A stretch of 64,000 nt of DNA, from NCBI RefSeq assembly GCF_000018285.1, contig NC_009901.1, positions 4,339,001 through 4,403,000 of the forward strand, read 5' to 3'. Shown here piece by piece: positions 40,122 through 51,474 of this stretch (its first letter is position 1; each line of letters starts with the position of its first letter). Position numbers and translations under genes: made by a program. This DNA is from Shewanella pealeana ATCC 700345 (lineage in GTDB: Bacteria > Pseudomonadota > Gammaproteobacteria > Enterobacterales > Shewanellaceae). The notes below the pieces were generated by a model. That model was not told the DNA's origin and did not search any database. It saw only the letters and a program-made list of their open reading frames with translations.

Positions 40122-42209
40122 TTACCTTAGTTGTTGCATAAGATAAGCGTATACCATCGACTTTAGCTCCGCCGCCTGATTATTATCAGCAGCGCCAGCG
40201 TGACCCCCTTCGATATTCTCATAATACAAGACATCAATGCCCATGCCTTCCATCTTAGCCACCATCTTGCGAGCATGAGCGGGATGAACCCTGTCATCAC
40301 GGGTTGAGGTGGTGAAAAACACCTTCGGGTAAGCTGTATTCGCCTTTAGGTTATGGTAAGGCGAAAATGTCTTAATATAATCCCACTGGGCAGGAATATC
40401 CGGATCGCCGTACTCCCCCATCCAGCTCGCTCCAGCCAACAGCTTGTTGTAGCGCTTCATATCCAGTAACGGTACCTGGCATACAACTGCACTATAAAGC
40501 TCAGGTTTACGAGTAAATGCAGCCCCCATCAGCAAGCCACCATTACTGCCACCTTGGATCCCTAGATGCTCACTCGAGGTAATCTTCTTAGCTATCAAGT
40601 CCTCTGCAATTGCCTCAAAATCTTCATAGGCTTTATGACGATTCTGTTTCAGAGCCGCTTGATGCCAAGCTGGGCCATATTCGCCTCCACCACGAATGTT
40701 GGCTAGCACATAAACACCGCCTTGCTCCAACCAATTTTTACCGATTGTTGCCGAATAAGAGGGACGCAGAGAAACTTCAAAACCACCATATCCATAAAGC
40801 AGAGTCGGATTTTTGCCATCACGTTTAAGATCTTTCGCCATCACCACAAAATAGGGCACCTGAGTACCATCTTTTGAGGTAGCGAAATATTGTTTAGTTT
40901 CAAACTTTGAGGCAGCGAACTGCTGTTTCATGCCCTTAATCTTTTCGGCTTTCATGGTCACAGCATTAAAGCTATATAAACTTGAAGGCTCTAAGAAGCT
41001 AGTATAGTTAACGAAGAAGTCATCACTATCACGCTCGACATCAAACACGCTAATGGTGCCATTAGCATCGAACGGCGCTTGCATGCTTTTCCACTGACCG
41101 TTTTTTGCTTGAGAGTAACGTACCAATTTGCCTTTGACGTTATCTAACCAAGTAACGAAAATCGCACTCTTGGTAAATTTAACTTGTGAGATAGAAGCGG
41201 TTTCCGATGGCTCCACTAACACGTTAAATTGTGGCTTCTGCTCAATAAGCGTCTCTACCGGAGCATAGATAATGCTACCTTGCTTGAAGCTCTCGCTCCC
41301 TGTTTTAAGATCGCTTTTTAGCTCGATATACAGCTGGCCGTTAAAATAGCCTTTAAGTTCAGCATCTTTTGGTAGAGGCAATAAGGTGAGTTTTCCATCG
41401 CGGTAAACATAATGCTCGGCGGTATAGAAGGTCAACGCCTCTGACACTAGCTCCAAGGAATTATCGCCGTCAAACAGTACATAGCCTGATACCGCTACCG
41501 ACGCTTTATCACCACTGAAAACCGTTGTTGCTTCAGAAAGCTTAGTACCACGCTCCCAAAGCTTAACCACCTTAGGGTAACCAGAATCCGTCATGCTATC
41601 GTCACCAAAGTCGGTGCCAACAAAGACGTTATTCTTATTAATCCAGCTCAGGCTCGACTTAGCTTCTTCGAGAAAGAATGCTTGTTGTTTTTCCCCCACA
41701 AAGGAGAGCGTATTGAGATCAAACTCTCGCACCTCAGTTGCATCGGCGCCCCCACGTGAAAGAGAGACAAAGCAACGATCATTTTCAGGGTAACGACAGT
41801 TAAAGCCCTTATAGACCCAGTTAACCCCCTCATCTTTGCCTAGCTTGTCGATATCGAGTACCGTTTCCCATTTAGGCGAAGTCTTCTTATACTCCTCCAT
41901 GGTAGTTCTGCGGTAGATCCCTCTAACGTGGTTCTCGTCTTTCCAGAAGTTATATAGGTAATCGCCAATACGACTGGCGTATGGGATGCGCTCTTTGTCG
42001 TTTAGGATGGCCAGGCTATTACTCACTAAGTTATCGAAGCCTTCGAATGCCTTAATCTCTTTGGCCGAAATAGCATTTTGCTGTTTCACCCATTCCATCG
42101 GCTTTGCGCCTTCAACATCTTCTAGCCAGAGGTAGTTATCATCCTCTGCGTGAGCGGGTACGGCAGCAATTGCACCCAGTACGCACAAAGATAAAATTTG
42201 ATTTCGCAT
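40122..42209 (-). CDS. Exported prolyl oligopeptidase-family (S9A) peptidase
   Basis: 695 aa with signal peptide (VPAHA|EDDN), so periplasmic. It has an N-terminal beta-propeller (residues ~70-410) and a C-terminal alpha/beta-hydrolase domain. The catalytic Ser is in GIQGGSNGGLLMGAAF, the Asp is probably in TSTRDDRVHPAHA and the His in IEGGHAGAADN. LLYGYGGFEVSLRPSYS is the S9A signature before the oxyanion region. These enzymes cleave short peptides, typically after proline. Together with the S46 enzyme it points to periplasmic use of peptides. Confidence 0.92.
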   Translation of the reverse strand: MRNQILSLCVLGAIAAVPAHAEDDNYLWLEDVEGAKPMEWVKQQNAISAKEIKAFEGFDNLVSNSLAILNDKERIPYASRIGDYLYNFWKDENHVRGIYRRTTMEEYKKTSPKWETVLDIDKLGKDEGVNWVYKGFNCRYPENDRCFVSLSRGGADATEVREFDLNTLSFVGEKQQAFFLEEAKSSLSWINKNNVFVGTDFGDDSMTDSGYPKVVKLWERGTKLSEATTVFSGDKASVAVSGYVLFDGDNSLELVSEALTFYTAEHYVYRDGKLTLLPLPKDAELKGYFNGQLYIELKSDLKTGSESFKQGSIIYAPVETLIEQKPQFNVLVEPSETASISQVKFTKSAIFVTWLDNVKGKLVRYSQAKNGQWKSMQAPFDANGTISVFDVERDSDDFFVNYTSFLEPSSLYSFNAVTMKAEKIKGMKQQFAASKFETKQYFATSKDGTQVPYFVVMAKDLKRDGKNPTLLYGYGGFEVSLRPSYSATIGKNWLEQGGVYVLANIRGGGEYGPAWHQAALKQNRHKAYEDFEAIAEDLIAKKITSSEHLGIQGGSNGGLLMGAAFTRKPELYSAVVCQVPLLDMKRYNKLLAGASWMGEYGDPDIPAQWDYIKTFSPYHNLKANTAYPKVFFTTSTRDDRVHPAHARKMVAKMEGMGIDVLYYENIEGGHAGAADNNQAAELKSMVYAYLMQQLR

Positions 42210-42354
42210 GTAAACATCCTGTTTTAGAATTTGTCAGCTTAAGCTACTGCATAATGCGGAACAATTAAATAGAGCCTATCGATACAGTACTGGCTATGGT
42301 GTAACAAAGGGTTTCCTGTTTGTGTTTGTCTCTAAATAGCCAAGCGACAGATGC

Positions 42355-42394
42355 AAAAATGCCGATAAGGCGTTAACCCTATCGGCATTTAAAA
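42355..42394 (-). terminator. Terminator downstream of rlmB
   Basis: AAATGCCGATA and its complement TATCGGCATTT flank a ~14-nt loop; on the minus strand a U-run follows. Confidence 0.85.
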
Positions 42395-42421
42395 TCTAAG
42401 CCTAAACTGCAGACTCTTACG

Positions 42422-43162
42422 TTACGCCAGTCTCTGACGCACTGCTTCAAATAAGCAAACGCCGGTCGCTACCGACACGTTTAAGCTTGAAACGCTACCC
42501 GCCATTGGGATAGACACTAAAGTGTCACAGCTTTCACGTGATAAACGGCGAAGACCTTTGCCTTCTGCGCCCATTGCGATAGCTAACGGCCCCGTTAGGC
42601 TCGCTTGGTATAGCTCACAATCAGCTTCACCGGCTGCGCCAATAATCCAAATACCTTTCTCTTGCAGGCTACGCATGGTGCGCGCAAGGTTAGTCACTTG
42701 GTATAGTGGTACCACTTCGGCCGCGCCACAGGCAACTTTGCTCACCACTGGCGTTAAGCCAACTGAGTTGTCTTTTGGTACGATAACGCCGTGAACACCA
42801 GCGGCGTCGGCATTACGCAGACATGCGCCTAGGTTATGCGGGTCAGTAACCCCATCTAGGATCAGTAGAAAAGGCACTTCGGTCTTTTCTAGCATTGCAG
42901 ACAATTCGTTATCGCTAAGAATTTTCGCTGGCTTAACTTTAGCAACGATACCTTGGTGTTGGCCACCGTCAGACTTATCATCCAACGCCTTACGAGAAGC
43001 ATATTGCACTGACACGCCCCACTCGGCTGCCATTGCAAGAATTGGCGTGAGTCTCGCGTCATCACGACCTTGTAGTACCCACATTTCAATTACACGCTCA
43101 GGGCTGTTTTTTAGTACTGCTTCAACAGCATGCAATCCAAAGGTCATATCTTGCTTTTTCAT
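42422..43162 (-). CDS. rlmB: 23S rRNA (guanosine-2251-2'-O)-methyltransferase
   Basis: A 246-aa SPOUT methyltransferase that methylates G2251 in the peptidyl-transferase P-loop. The N-terminal substrate-binding domain starts [17 protein letters not shown]. The knotted C-terminal domain has [33 protein letters not shown] and [15 protein letters not shown]. It starts directly after the rnr stop codon, the usual rnr-rlmB pair. Confidence 0.96.
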   Translation of the reverse strand: MKKQDMTFGLHAVEAVLKNSPERVIEMWVLQGRDDARLTPILAMAAEWGVSVQYASRKALDDKSDGGQHQGIVAKVKPAKILSDNELSAMLEKTEVPFLLILDGVTDPHNLGACLRNADAAGVHGVIVPKDNSVGLTPVVSKVACGAAEVVPLYQVTNLARTMRSLQEKGIWIIGAAGEADCELYQASLTGPLAIAMGAEGKGLRRLSRESCDTLVSIPMAGSVSSLNVSVATGVCLFEAVRQRLA

Positions 43163-45622
43163 CTATTTCTTACTCGCTTTACGCTTGGCTGACTTAGCTT
43201 TACTCGCTGAAGATTTTTTTGCCGAAGCTTTTGTCTTAGTCTTTTTAGCTGCAGCGCTGCTGCCGCTCTTATATTTACCGCCGCTCGACTTACGCTTTGC
43301 CCCTGACTTAGCCTCAGAGTCACCCTCTGCGCCTTTGCCTCTAGAAGACTCACGCTTAGCACCAAGCTTTGCACCTTCACGGTTCACTCGCTCACGCGCG
43401 GTTAATGGTTTGGTTGGCCTACGACGTTTACCGCCTGCAGAGTCGCCTTCCATCATCAAGTCAATCTGACGGTCATCAAGATTAACCCCAGCAACTTTGA
43501 CCGTAACCGTATCACCAATCTGATAAACCTGTCCCGAGGCTTCCCCCACTAAACGCTGGCGCATATTATCATACTGATAATAATCACTACCTAGGCTTGA
43601 GATATGCACGAGACCATCGATAAACAGATCGTTTAGGCGAACAAACATGCCAAAATGTGTCACCGAAGCGATCACAGCTTCGAAAGTGTCACCGACATGA
43701 TCTTGCATAAACTCACACTTAAGCCAGTCACTCACATCTCGAGTTGCTTCATCGGCGCGACGCTCGGTAGTCGAACACTCTTCACCTAACAGATCCAACT
43801 CTTCAATCTTATAATTAAAACCGCCATCTGCAGTCCATTGATCAGTTAAGTTACCTTCTTGCTTAGCAAGTAAATAACGGATCACGCGGTGCAAGATCAA
43901 ATCTGGATAACGACGAATTGGCGAGGTAAAGTGAGAATACTCCTCAAGTGCCAAACCAAAGTGACCTTCATTATCTGGGGTATAGGTTGCTTGACGCATA
44001 GAGCGTAGCAACATTACCTGAATAAGCTCTGCATCGGCTCTGTCAGCAATTTGCTCCATCACCGCTTGGTAATCTTTAGGCTCTGGCTCTAAGCCACCTT
44101 CCATCGTTAAGCCACGCTCTTTAAGGAAATCCTTAAAGTTGGTTAGCTTTTGCTCTGAAGGCGCCTCATGCACACGGTATAACACTTCACCTTTGTGCTT
44201 TTTAACAAATTTAGCAGACGCAACGTTAGCCAAAATCATACACTCTTCGATGATCTTGTGTGCCTGGTTACGGTTACGCGGCACAATCTTGTCGATCTTA
44301 CGCTGCTCATTGAAGATAAATTGCGTTTCAGTAGTTTCAAATGCAATTGCACCACGCTCTGCGCGGGTCTCTTCTAATGTCAGATATAGCGATTGCAATG
44401 TCTGTAGGTGCGGGAATATAGGCTTAAGCTCATCACTCACCTCTCCGCCCTCAAGCATGTCAGCCACTTGGGTATAAGTTAAACGCGCATGCGAGTGCAT
44501 TACTGCAGGGTAGAACTTATAACCCGACAATTTTCCTACTGCAGAGATGGTCATCTCTGCAACCATGCATAGACGATCGACCTTAGGCATTAAAGAGCAC
44601 AGACCATTAGAGATCTTCTCAGGCAGCATAGGGATAACTTGCGATGGGAAATACACCGAGTTACCACGAGCGCGCGCTTCTTTATCGAGTGCAGATTCTG
44701 TGCGTACGTAATGACTCACGTCCGCAATGGCTACCCATAAGCGCCAGCCGCCAGACTTTTTCTTCTCGGCGTAAACTGCATCATCAAAATCTCGTGCATC
44801 TTCACCATCGATAGTCACTAATGGCAAATTACGTAAGTCAACGCGACCTTCTTTGTCAGCTTCGGTAACTTCGTCAGGGATTTTACGCAGCTTCTTCTCA
44901 ATCAGGCCTGACCATGTGTGCGGCAGATCGTAATTGCGCAGCGCAATCTCAATCTCCATGCCCGGTGCCATCTCTTTACCTAGCACTTCAGTCACTTTAC
45001 CAGCGGCTTTGACGTAACGACCTGGACGGCGTGTTAGCTCAAGTACCACGATATCGCCTTGACGCGCGCCCTTGCGATCTTCTTCGGGAACTAAAATCTC
45101 TTGGGTGATGCGGCGGTCATCGGCAATCACAAAACCCATGCCAGCGTCTAGGTGAAAACGGCCCACTAATGCGGCGCTACGCTCTTCAACCAAACGTACA
45201 ATACGCGCTTCACGGCGACCCTTACGGTCTACACCCGCTTTTTGCGCAAGGACTCTGTCACCGTGGAAATACATCAACATGTCACGGTTATTGATATAAA
45301 GGTCGTCGCCGCCCTCTTCTAATTTCAAGAAACCAAAGCCATCACGGTGACCAATCACGGTACCGGTTAACAGGTCCATTCTCTCAGGCAAGCCATATGA
45401 CTGACCACGGGTAAACACTAGTTCACCGTCACGCTCCATCGCACGCAGGCGACGACGAATTGCTTCTAGCTGCTCTTCGCCTTCAATTTTTAGGGCTGTA
45501 GCAATATGTTCACGAGTTAATGGTGACGTTTGTGAGCGCAAGTAATCTAAAATGTACTCACGACTTGGAATTGGGTTTTCGTATTTTTCTTGCTCACGCT
45601 TAATATGCGGATCTTGTATCAT
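43163..45622 (-). CDS. rnr: Ribonuclease R
   Basis: An 819-aa processive 3'-5' exoribonuclease that can digest structured RNA (E. coli 813 aa). In order: an N-terminal HTH domain, cold-shock domains, the RNB catalytic domain with its acidic cluster ([18 protein letters not shown]), an S1 domain ([17 protein letters not shown]) and a Lys/Ser-rich basic tail ([21 protein letters not shown]). The tail is longer in low-complexity Lys/Ala/Ser than most of the protein would suggest, but such tails are normal for RNase R. Confidence 0.97.
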   Translation of the reverse strand: MIQDPHIKREQEKYENPIPSREYILDYLRSQTSPLTREHIATALKIEGEEQLEAIRRRLRAMERDGELVFTRGQSYGLPERMDLLTGTVIGHRDGFGFLKLEEGGDDLYINNRDMLMYFHGDRVLAQKAGVDRKGRREARIVRLVEERSAALVGRFHLDAGMGFVIADDRRITQEILVPEEDRKGARQGDIVVLELTRRPGRYVKAAGKVTEVLGKEMAPGMEIEIALRNYDLPHTWSGLIEKKLRKIPDEVTEADKEGRVDLRNLPLVTIDGEDARDFDDAVYAEKKKSGGWRLWVAIADVSHYVRTESALDKEARARGNSVYFPSQVIPMLPEKISNGLCSLMPKVDRLCMVAEMTISAVGKLSGYKFYPAVMHSHARLTYTQVADMLEGGEVSDELKPIFPHLQTLQSLYLTLEETRAERGAIAFETTETQFIFNEQRKIDKIVPRNRNQAHKIIEECMILANVASAKFVKKHKGEVLYRVHEAPSEQKLTNFKDFLKERGLTMEGGLEPEPKDYQAVMEQIADRADAELIQVMLLRSMRQATYTPDNEGHFGLALEEYSHFTSPIRRYPDLILHRVIRYLLAKQEGNLTDQWTADGGFNYKIEELDLLGEECSTTERRADEATRDVSDWLKCEFMQDHVGDTFEAVIASVTHFGMFVRLNDLFIDGLVHISSLGSDYYQYDNMRQRLVGEASGQVYQIGDTVTVKVAGVNLDDRQIDLMMEGDSAGGKRRRPTKPLTARERVNREGAKLGAKRESSRGKGAEGDSEAKSGAKRKSSGGKYKSGSSAAAKKTKTKASAKKSSASKAKSAKRKASKK

Positions 45623-45664
45623 TCATTTTCCAAATTATTGACATGACCTCTTTCTAGGGCATGC

Positions 45665-46288
45665 TTATTGTTGCGTTCTAAGGTGCTCTTTCTTTGCCCT
45701 AGCAACTGCGCTGGGCGGCATTTTTGCCTCTAACACCTTTAACAAATTAATTGCTTCGGCTTGCGTGGTCTCATCGCTAAACACTTCGTTATATAGCCAA
45801 TGAAAACCCACTTCGTAATCTCGAGGACTACCATAGCCCTCACCAAATAACCGAACCAACATCATTCGCGCAGGCAGATCGCCTGTCGCGGCAGCTGGCA
45901 ATGTATATTGCACAGCGCGTTGTTTATCTTCGATGACAAATTTACCATCGTGATAATACTCAGCCATTCTTACCATGGCTTCAGCACTCCCCTGCTCAGC
46001 AGAGGTTTTTAACATAGCAATCCCGCGCGGCGGATTCGCCTTTACGCAGATGCCATAATTGAGCATTTCCGCCCAAAGATACTGATACAAAGGCTGCTTT
46101 AGTACCTCAGCCCTTGCTTCAATATCCTGTACTATCTGGCAGTCATCACCTTTAACTTGTGTTAAATAGCGTTTAGTTCGAATTAGATCAACCAGTTGCT
46201 CCTGAGTATAGACATCAATAGCCTTGATAGTCGCAAAACTTGGTAGAGACAATATAGACAAGATTGTAATCAATACATAACGCAGCAT
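45665..46288 (-). CDS. motX: Sodium-driven flagellar motor protein MotX
   Basis: About 207 aa with a signal peptide (SLPSFA|TIK). It has Sel1-like repeats (LKTSAEQGSAEAMVRMAEYYHDG and related) and the MotX landmarks VKGDDCQIVQDIEARA, YGICVKANPPRG and the C-terminal MPPSAVARAKKE, which I recognise from Vibrio MotX. MotX forms the periplasmic T-ring with MotY that anchors the PomAB stator of the polar flagellum. I chose the ATG at 46288; the frame reaches a TTG at 46300. It lies between purA and rnr, far from any other flagellar gene here, as is usual for motX. Confidence 0.88.
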   Translation of the reverse strand: MLRYVLITILSILSLPSFATIKAIDVYTQEQLVDLIRTKRYLTQVKGDDCQIVQDIEARAEVLKQPLYQYLWAEMLNYGICVKANPPRGIAMLKTSAEQGSAEAMVRMAEYYHDGKFVIEDKQRAVQYTLPAAATGDLPARMMLVRLFGEGYGSPRDYEVGFHWLYNEVFSDETTQAEAINLLKVLEAKMPPSAVARAKKEHLRTQQ

Positions 46289-46442
46289 AAGGATTCTCAA
46301 TGACAGTAGGTTAATCTAATAGCCGTTCATCAAGCTACCAATAATAAAGGATAACTTGAATATACTCTATTTAATGTCATCGGCAGTATAACGTATTTCT
46401 TGAGTGCTACAGTCGCGATGTCGTCACTTGCAAGCAAGGCAA

Positions 46443-46470
46443 TAAAAAGGCCGCTAATTGCGGCCTTTTC
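46443..46470 (-). terminator. Terminator downstream of purA
   Basis: AAAAGGCCGC/GCGGCCTTTT with an AATT-type loop starts directly after the purA stop and has a U-run on the minus strand. Confidence 0.92.
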
Positions 46471-46472
46471 TA

Positions 46473-47801
<1,329 letters not shown>

Positions 47802-47834
47802 TTAGCAGATCTATGGGGGCTATAGGCAAGTAAT

Positions 47835-48023
47835 TTATGAAAAAATAATCAACAGCACTATGCCTACGGTGACTAAGGAACCACCAAGTCTTTGCAAAAG
47901 TTGCTGATTTTGATTGGAAATTTCTTTTAGATAGGCCCGCCAACGATTTGGAAACAAAAGTGGACCAATTCCTTCAATTATTAATACCAAACCTAACGAC
48001 AGCATGATTAACTCAAAAGACAT
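47835..48023 (-). CDS. DUF2065 (YjeT-like) small membrane protein
   Basis: A 62-aa protein with two hydrophobic segments (LIMLSLGLVLIIEGIGPLLF and SLVTVGIVLLIIFS) separated by a basic segment. It matches the YjeT/DUF2065 family found next to purA or hflC. AGGA lies about 9 bp before the ATG. Function is unknown. Confidence 0.85.
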   Translation of the reverse strand: MSFELIMLSLGLVLIIEGIGPLLFPNRWRAYLKEISNQNQQLLQRLGGSLVTVGIVLLIIFS

Positions 48024-48238
48024 AACAATGTGTTCCTATAGGTGAACAATCCAGCGGATAAAACCTAAAACTTGAACTTAAGTAGTTCAAAACGGTGCTA
48101 CCTAGACTCGCTATAATGGGTCAGGAAACGGCAGCAAAGTGACACCAGATTGGTGGCATATTTATTAGTGTAAATTAATGTCGTTCAAAGCGATGAGTAA
48201 AGACGAGTGATTAATACAAAATAGCAGATTTTAGATAA

Positions 48239-48269
48239 TAAAAAACCCAGCATATAGCTGGGTTTTTTG
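48239..48269 (-). terminator. Terminator of the rplM-rpsI operon
   Basis: AAAAAACCCAGC/GCTGGGTTTTTT with loop ATATA: a strong stem flanked by A- and T-runs. Confidence 0.95.
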
Positions 48270-48287
48270 AACTCTGAAAGCGAAAAA

Positions 48288-48680
48288 TTAACGCTTTGAG
48301 AATTGTGGCTTACGACGTGCTTTACGTAGACCAACTTTCTTACGCTCAACTTTACGAGCATCACGGGTAACGAAACCAGCAGCACGTAGAGAAGGACGTA
48401 GAGACTCGTCAAGTTCCATCAACGCACGGGTAATACCGTGGCGGATTGCACCTGCTTGGCCAGTGTTACCACCACCCTTTACAGTTACCATGATGTCTAA
48501 CTTCTCAGTCATTTCAACTAGCTCTAGAGGCTGACGAACAACCATGCGAGAAGTTTCACGACCGAAGTATTCGTCTAGAGGTAGCTTGTTAACGATAATG
48601 TTACCAGTACCTACTTTAGCGAATACGCGAGCTGTAGATGTTTTGCGACGGCCAGTGCCGTAGTATTGAGTTGCAGCCAT
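48288..48680 (-). CDS. rpsI: 30S ribosomal protein S9
   Basis: 130 aa, matching E. coli S9: it starts [20 protein letters not shown] and ends [14 protein letters not shown], the tail that reaches the P-site tRNA. Second gene of rplM-rpsI, 14 bp after rplM. Confidence 0.98.
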   Translation of the reverse strand: MAATQYYGTGRRKTSTARVFAKVGTGNIIVNKLPLDEYFGRETSRMVVRQPLELVEMTEKLDIMVTVKGGGNTGQAGAIRHGITRALMELDESLRPSLRAAGFVTRDARKVERKKVGLRKARRKPQFSKR

Positions 48681-48694
48681 TGCTATAATCCCGT

Positions 48695-49126
48695 TTAGAT
48701 ATCAAGAACTTGAGGTTGTTGTGCAGCGTGGTTATGCTCTGTACCAGCGTAAACTTTAAGCTTACGGAACATGGCACGGCCCAATGGACCTTTAGGTAGC
48801 ATACCCTTAACAGCCTTTTCGATAATCATTTCAGGCTTATGAGCTTGTAGCTTCTCAAAAGTGATCTGCTTAATGCCACCGATGAAACCTGAATGTGAGT
48901 AGTAAACTTTGCCTTTAGCTTTGTTACCAGTCACAGCAACTTTATCAGCGTTAATAACGATGATGTAGTCACCAGTATCTACATGAGGCGTATACTCTGG
49001 CTTGTGCTTACCGCGTAGGCGAGTAGCGATTTCAGTAGAGATACGACCCAAAGTTTTACCTTCGGCGTCAACGACGAACCAATCACGAGTGACTGTTTCT
49101 GGTGTAGCAGTAAAAGTAGTCTTCAT
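48695..49126 (-). CDS. rplM: 50S ribosomal protein L13
   Basis: 143 aa from the ATG at 49126 ([18 protein letters not shown]), nearly collinear with E. coli L13 (142 aa), including [22 protein letters not shown] and [12 protein letters not shown]. The frame extends five codons further upstream without support. L13 can repress its own operon in some bacteria. Confidence 0.98.
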   Translation of the reverse strand: MKTTFTATPETVTRDWFVVDAEGKTLGRISTEIATRLRGKHKPEYTPHVDTGDYIIVINADKVAVTGNKAKGKVYYSHSGFIGGIKQITFEKLQAHKPEMIIEKAVKGMLPKGPLGRAMFRKLKVYAGTEHNHAAQQPQVLDI

Positions 49127-49491
49127 TTTACAAAAACCCAATGTTAAAATTCTGTCTCACATGCTTATGCCATCATTGGCAAAAACACAAAAAGTGCCAT
49201 TCCCCGCCCCTTCGAGCAAAGAATAAGCTTTACAACTTCCACCTAATTGGTGGATAACGAGGGCAGGTTGCGGATTATAGACAAAGCTGAGTTAAAAATC
49301 ACCTAATTTTTTAGATTAATTCTTATCAGTTTTAATTTATTCCGCCCCCTTTTGCGCACTCATTGCAAAAAATACCAAGCAGACTGGTGAAAGATCCTTC
49401 TAGTAAGGCTCTTTAATGTCGCTGCAAACATTTTTGGCCGCGAACAATAAGCGATCCTGCTGCAGTTTTCTATTATTTTTAAACAGAAAAT
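49127..49491 (-). promoter_or_regulatory. rplM upstream region with probable promoter and leader hairpin
   Basis: A perfect -10 hexamer TATAAT (minus strand, 49279-49274) lies about 150 bp upstream of rplM; the -35 match is poor. A hairpin CCACC-AATTA-GGTGG (49255-49241) would fall near the start of the transcript and might belong to an autoregulatory L13 leader, although I cannot match it to the known leader motif. The rest, up to zapE, has no gene. Confidence 0.5.
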
Positions 49492-50595
49492 CTACGGGAT
49501 ATGCTCCAAAGCCAGATAATCATGAGATTGCATCTCAGTTAACCTAGAGCGGCAGCGCCTAAACTCGAAGCTTAATAAGCCTTCGGTATAGATCTCCTCA
49601 AGAGTAACCGCCGATGAGATAATCAGTTTTACATTACGCTCGTAAAACTCATCCACCATAGCTAAGAAGCGACGCGCGATATCATCACCAGTTAAATGTT
49701 CCCCCATCTGTTCGACATTACTCAATAGCACCGTATGGTATAACCTTGCCACTTCCATATAATCTCGCTGGCTTCTAGGGCCATCACATAAGGCTCTAAA
49801 GTCGATAAGCAACACCCCTTGCGCCTGCTGACGAATAGCTATGATTCGACCATCGATTTCCAAGCCTTGGGTCGATACTTCAGATTCCGGCGCGAGTTTC
49901 TCAAAGTACTCTTTTAGATTTTGCTCGGCTTTAGTGTCCAAGGGGGAATGGAAGATCTCAGCCTGCTCTAAAGTTCTTAAGCGGTAGTCGACACCTGAAT
50001 CAACATTGAGCACATCGCAATGTTTATTGATGGCGGCAATCGCAGGCAAGAAACGCGCACGCTGCAGGCCATTACGATAGAGTTCATCAGGAATGATGTT
50101 AGAAGTTGCGACTAGAGCTACGCCTTCGGCAAAAAGTGACTCAAACAAGCTACCGAGCAACATGGCATCGGTAATATCTGATACAAAGAACTCGTCAAAA
50201 CAGATCACCTGATATTGCGTCGCCATTTTCTTCGCAATAGCAATGAGAGGGTCTCTTTGCCCTTGTAACTCAGCAAGATCGATATGTAGTTGATGCATAA
50301 AACGATGAAAATGTGCTCGTAATTTTTTATCACTAGGCAAGGCATCGAAGAAAGTGTCCATCAGATAGGTCTTACCGCGACCTACCCCGCCCCATAAATA
50401 TAAGCCTTGAACCCCTTGTTTACGTTTTTTGCTAAACAGAGAGAATAAGCCCTTACTCTGATTATCATTTAAGGCGATCAGATCATCATAGACCCGCTGT
50501 AACTGTTTTACGGCCAGCTCTTGAGCGGCGTCATATGAAAAATCATCTCGAGTTAGATCTTGCTGATAATGCTGCCATGGAGTTAATTGCGACAC
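49492..50595 (-). CDS. zapE: Cell division ATPase ZapE (AFG1-like)
   Basis: A 367-aa P-loop ATPase that associates with the FtsZ ring during late division. Walker A is GGVGRGKTYLMD, Walker B is VICFDEFFVSDITDAM, and the sensor region is VALVATSNIIPDELY. ALCDGPRSQRDYMEVARLY and the conserved C-terminal FEFRRCRSRLTEM support the AFG1/ZapE family. Length is close to E. coli ZapE (375 aa). Confidence 0.94.
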   Translation of the reverse strand: MSQLTPWQHYQQDLTRDDFSYDAAQELAVKQLQRVYDDLIALNDNQSKGLFSLFSKKRKQGVQGLYLWGGVGRGKTYLMDTFFDALPSDKKLRAHFHRFMHQLHIDLAELQGQRDPLIAIAKKMATQYQVICFDEFFVSDITDAMLLGSLFESLFAEGVALVATSNIIPDELYRNGLQRARFLPAIAAINKHCDVLNVDSGVDYRLRTLEQAEIFHSPLDTKAEQNLKEYFEKLAPESEVSTQGLEIDGRIIAIRQQAQGVLLIDFRALCDGPRSQRDYMEVARLYHTVLLSNVEQMGEHLTGDDIARRFLAMVDEFYERNVKLIISSAVTLEEIYTEGLLSFEFRRCRSRLTEMQSHDYLALEHIP

Positions 50596-50885
50596 GTAAA
50601 TACTTCTCTATTTATAGGGGAATACACAAATCAGCCCACTTAAATTAAAGACAGAGCCGTTTGATGAGGTATTTTTAATCATTCTCAGTCAATGGTATCA
50701 CGCTAGAAAGCCACAATGCATCACCAATTCAGATACATAAATTATTCAATACTTGCTGAGGATGAATACAGTTCAGCTCAATTTTAGCCATTTGCTGACT
50801 TATTTTAAGTAAACAGTACCGCACCAGAAATTCGCAATGTATATTTGGTGCAATCAGCATCATATAAGTAAATTTAGGAGTCTAT

Positions 50886-51242
50886 ATGGAGTGGGCATTA
50901 ACCTTTGCCGCGTTTGTGATTGGTGGCGTATTTGGCTACGTGGGCCATACTTTATTGGCTAAAAACAATCGTCATAAAAATAATAATGAGCAGTTGGAGC
51001 AAACACAGCTAGAACTCAGTCAATACAAGCAAGAAGTATCAGACCATTTCGATGACCATTATAAGCAGTTGGCAGAATTAACTGCCCAGTTAAATAGAGT
51101 CAATCAGCAGTGGAATGCATCTGCCAGTTTATTCACATCGCCAGTGACAGATAAACAACTACCTGAGCTAGGAGTTCAAAGTACAGAAAAGAGCGATGAG
51201 AAAATTGATTCTATTGAGGAACAAAAGCTAGCTCCAGCATAA
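50886..51242 (+). CDS. YhcB/ZapG-type (DUF1043) inner-membrane protein
   Basis: 118 aa with one N-terminal transmembrane helix (WALTFAAFVIGGVFGYVG) and a cytoplasmic coiled coil (LEQTQLELSQYKQEVSDHF) ending in an acidic tail. E. coli YhcB is a divisome-associated protein and, as here, lies between zapE and degQ. About 290 bp upstream, before zapE, hold nothing beyond AT-rich promoter sequence. The ATG at 50886 follows TAGGAG. Confidence 0.88.
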   Translation: MEWALTFAAFVIGGVFGYVGHTLLAKNNRHKNNNEQLEQTQLELSQYKQEVSDHFDDHYKQLAELTAQLNRVNQQWNASASLFTSPVTDKQLPELGVQSTEKSDEKIDSIEEQKLAPA

Positions 51243-51474
51243 AGATATGGGGATAAATTAACCTTTATTAATAATTGATGAACTTTTGATTCTCACTTGA
51301 GTCCGAATCAATATTGAATGAAACCGCGTACTGATACTCAGTAATTCGCGCAGTACTGGCTATAAGTAGCCATTCTCATTGTTTTTACAATTTTGGTTTT
51401 GAAAACTTGGGCTTTGAAACTTGGTTTTCAGACGGTTTTGAAATTTCAGTTTTGAAAATTGGAGCAACATATAA

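Noticed and set aside
43047..43469. Plus-strand frame of 140 codons across the rnr/rlmB junction
   Set aside because: Runs antisense to the Lys/Ser-rich tail of RNase R, which yields long open but meaningless complementary frames.
51395..51470. Sigma-E promoter for degQ
   Set aside because: GAAACTT and TCAGA elements occur, but their spacing does not fit the sigma-E consensus; the region is a set of TTTTGAAA repeats.
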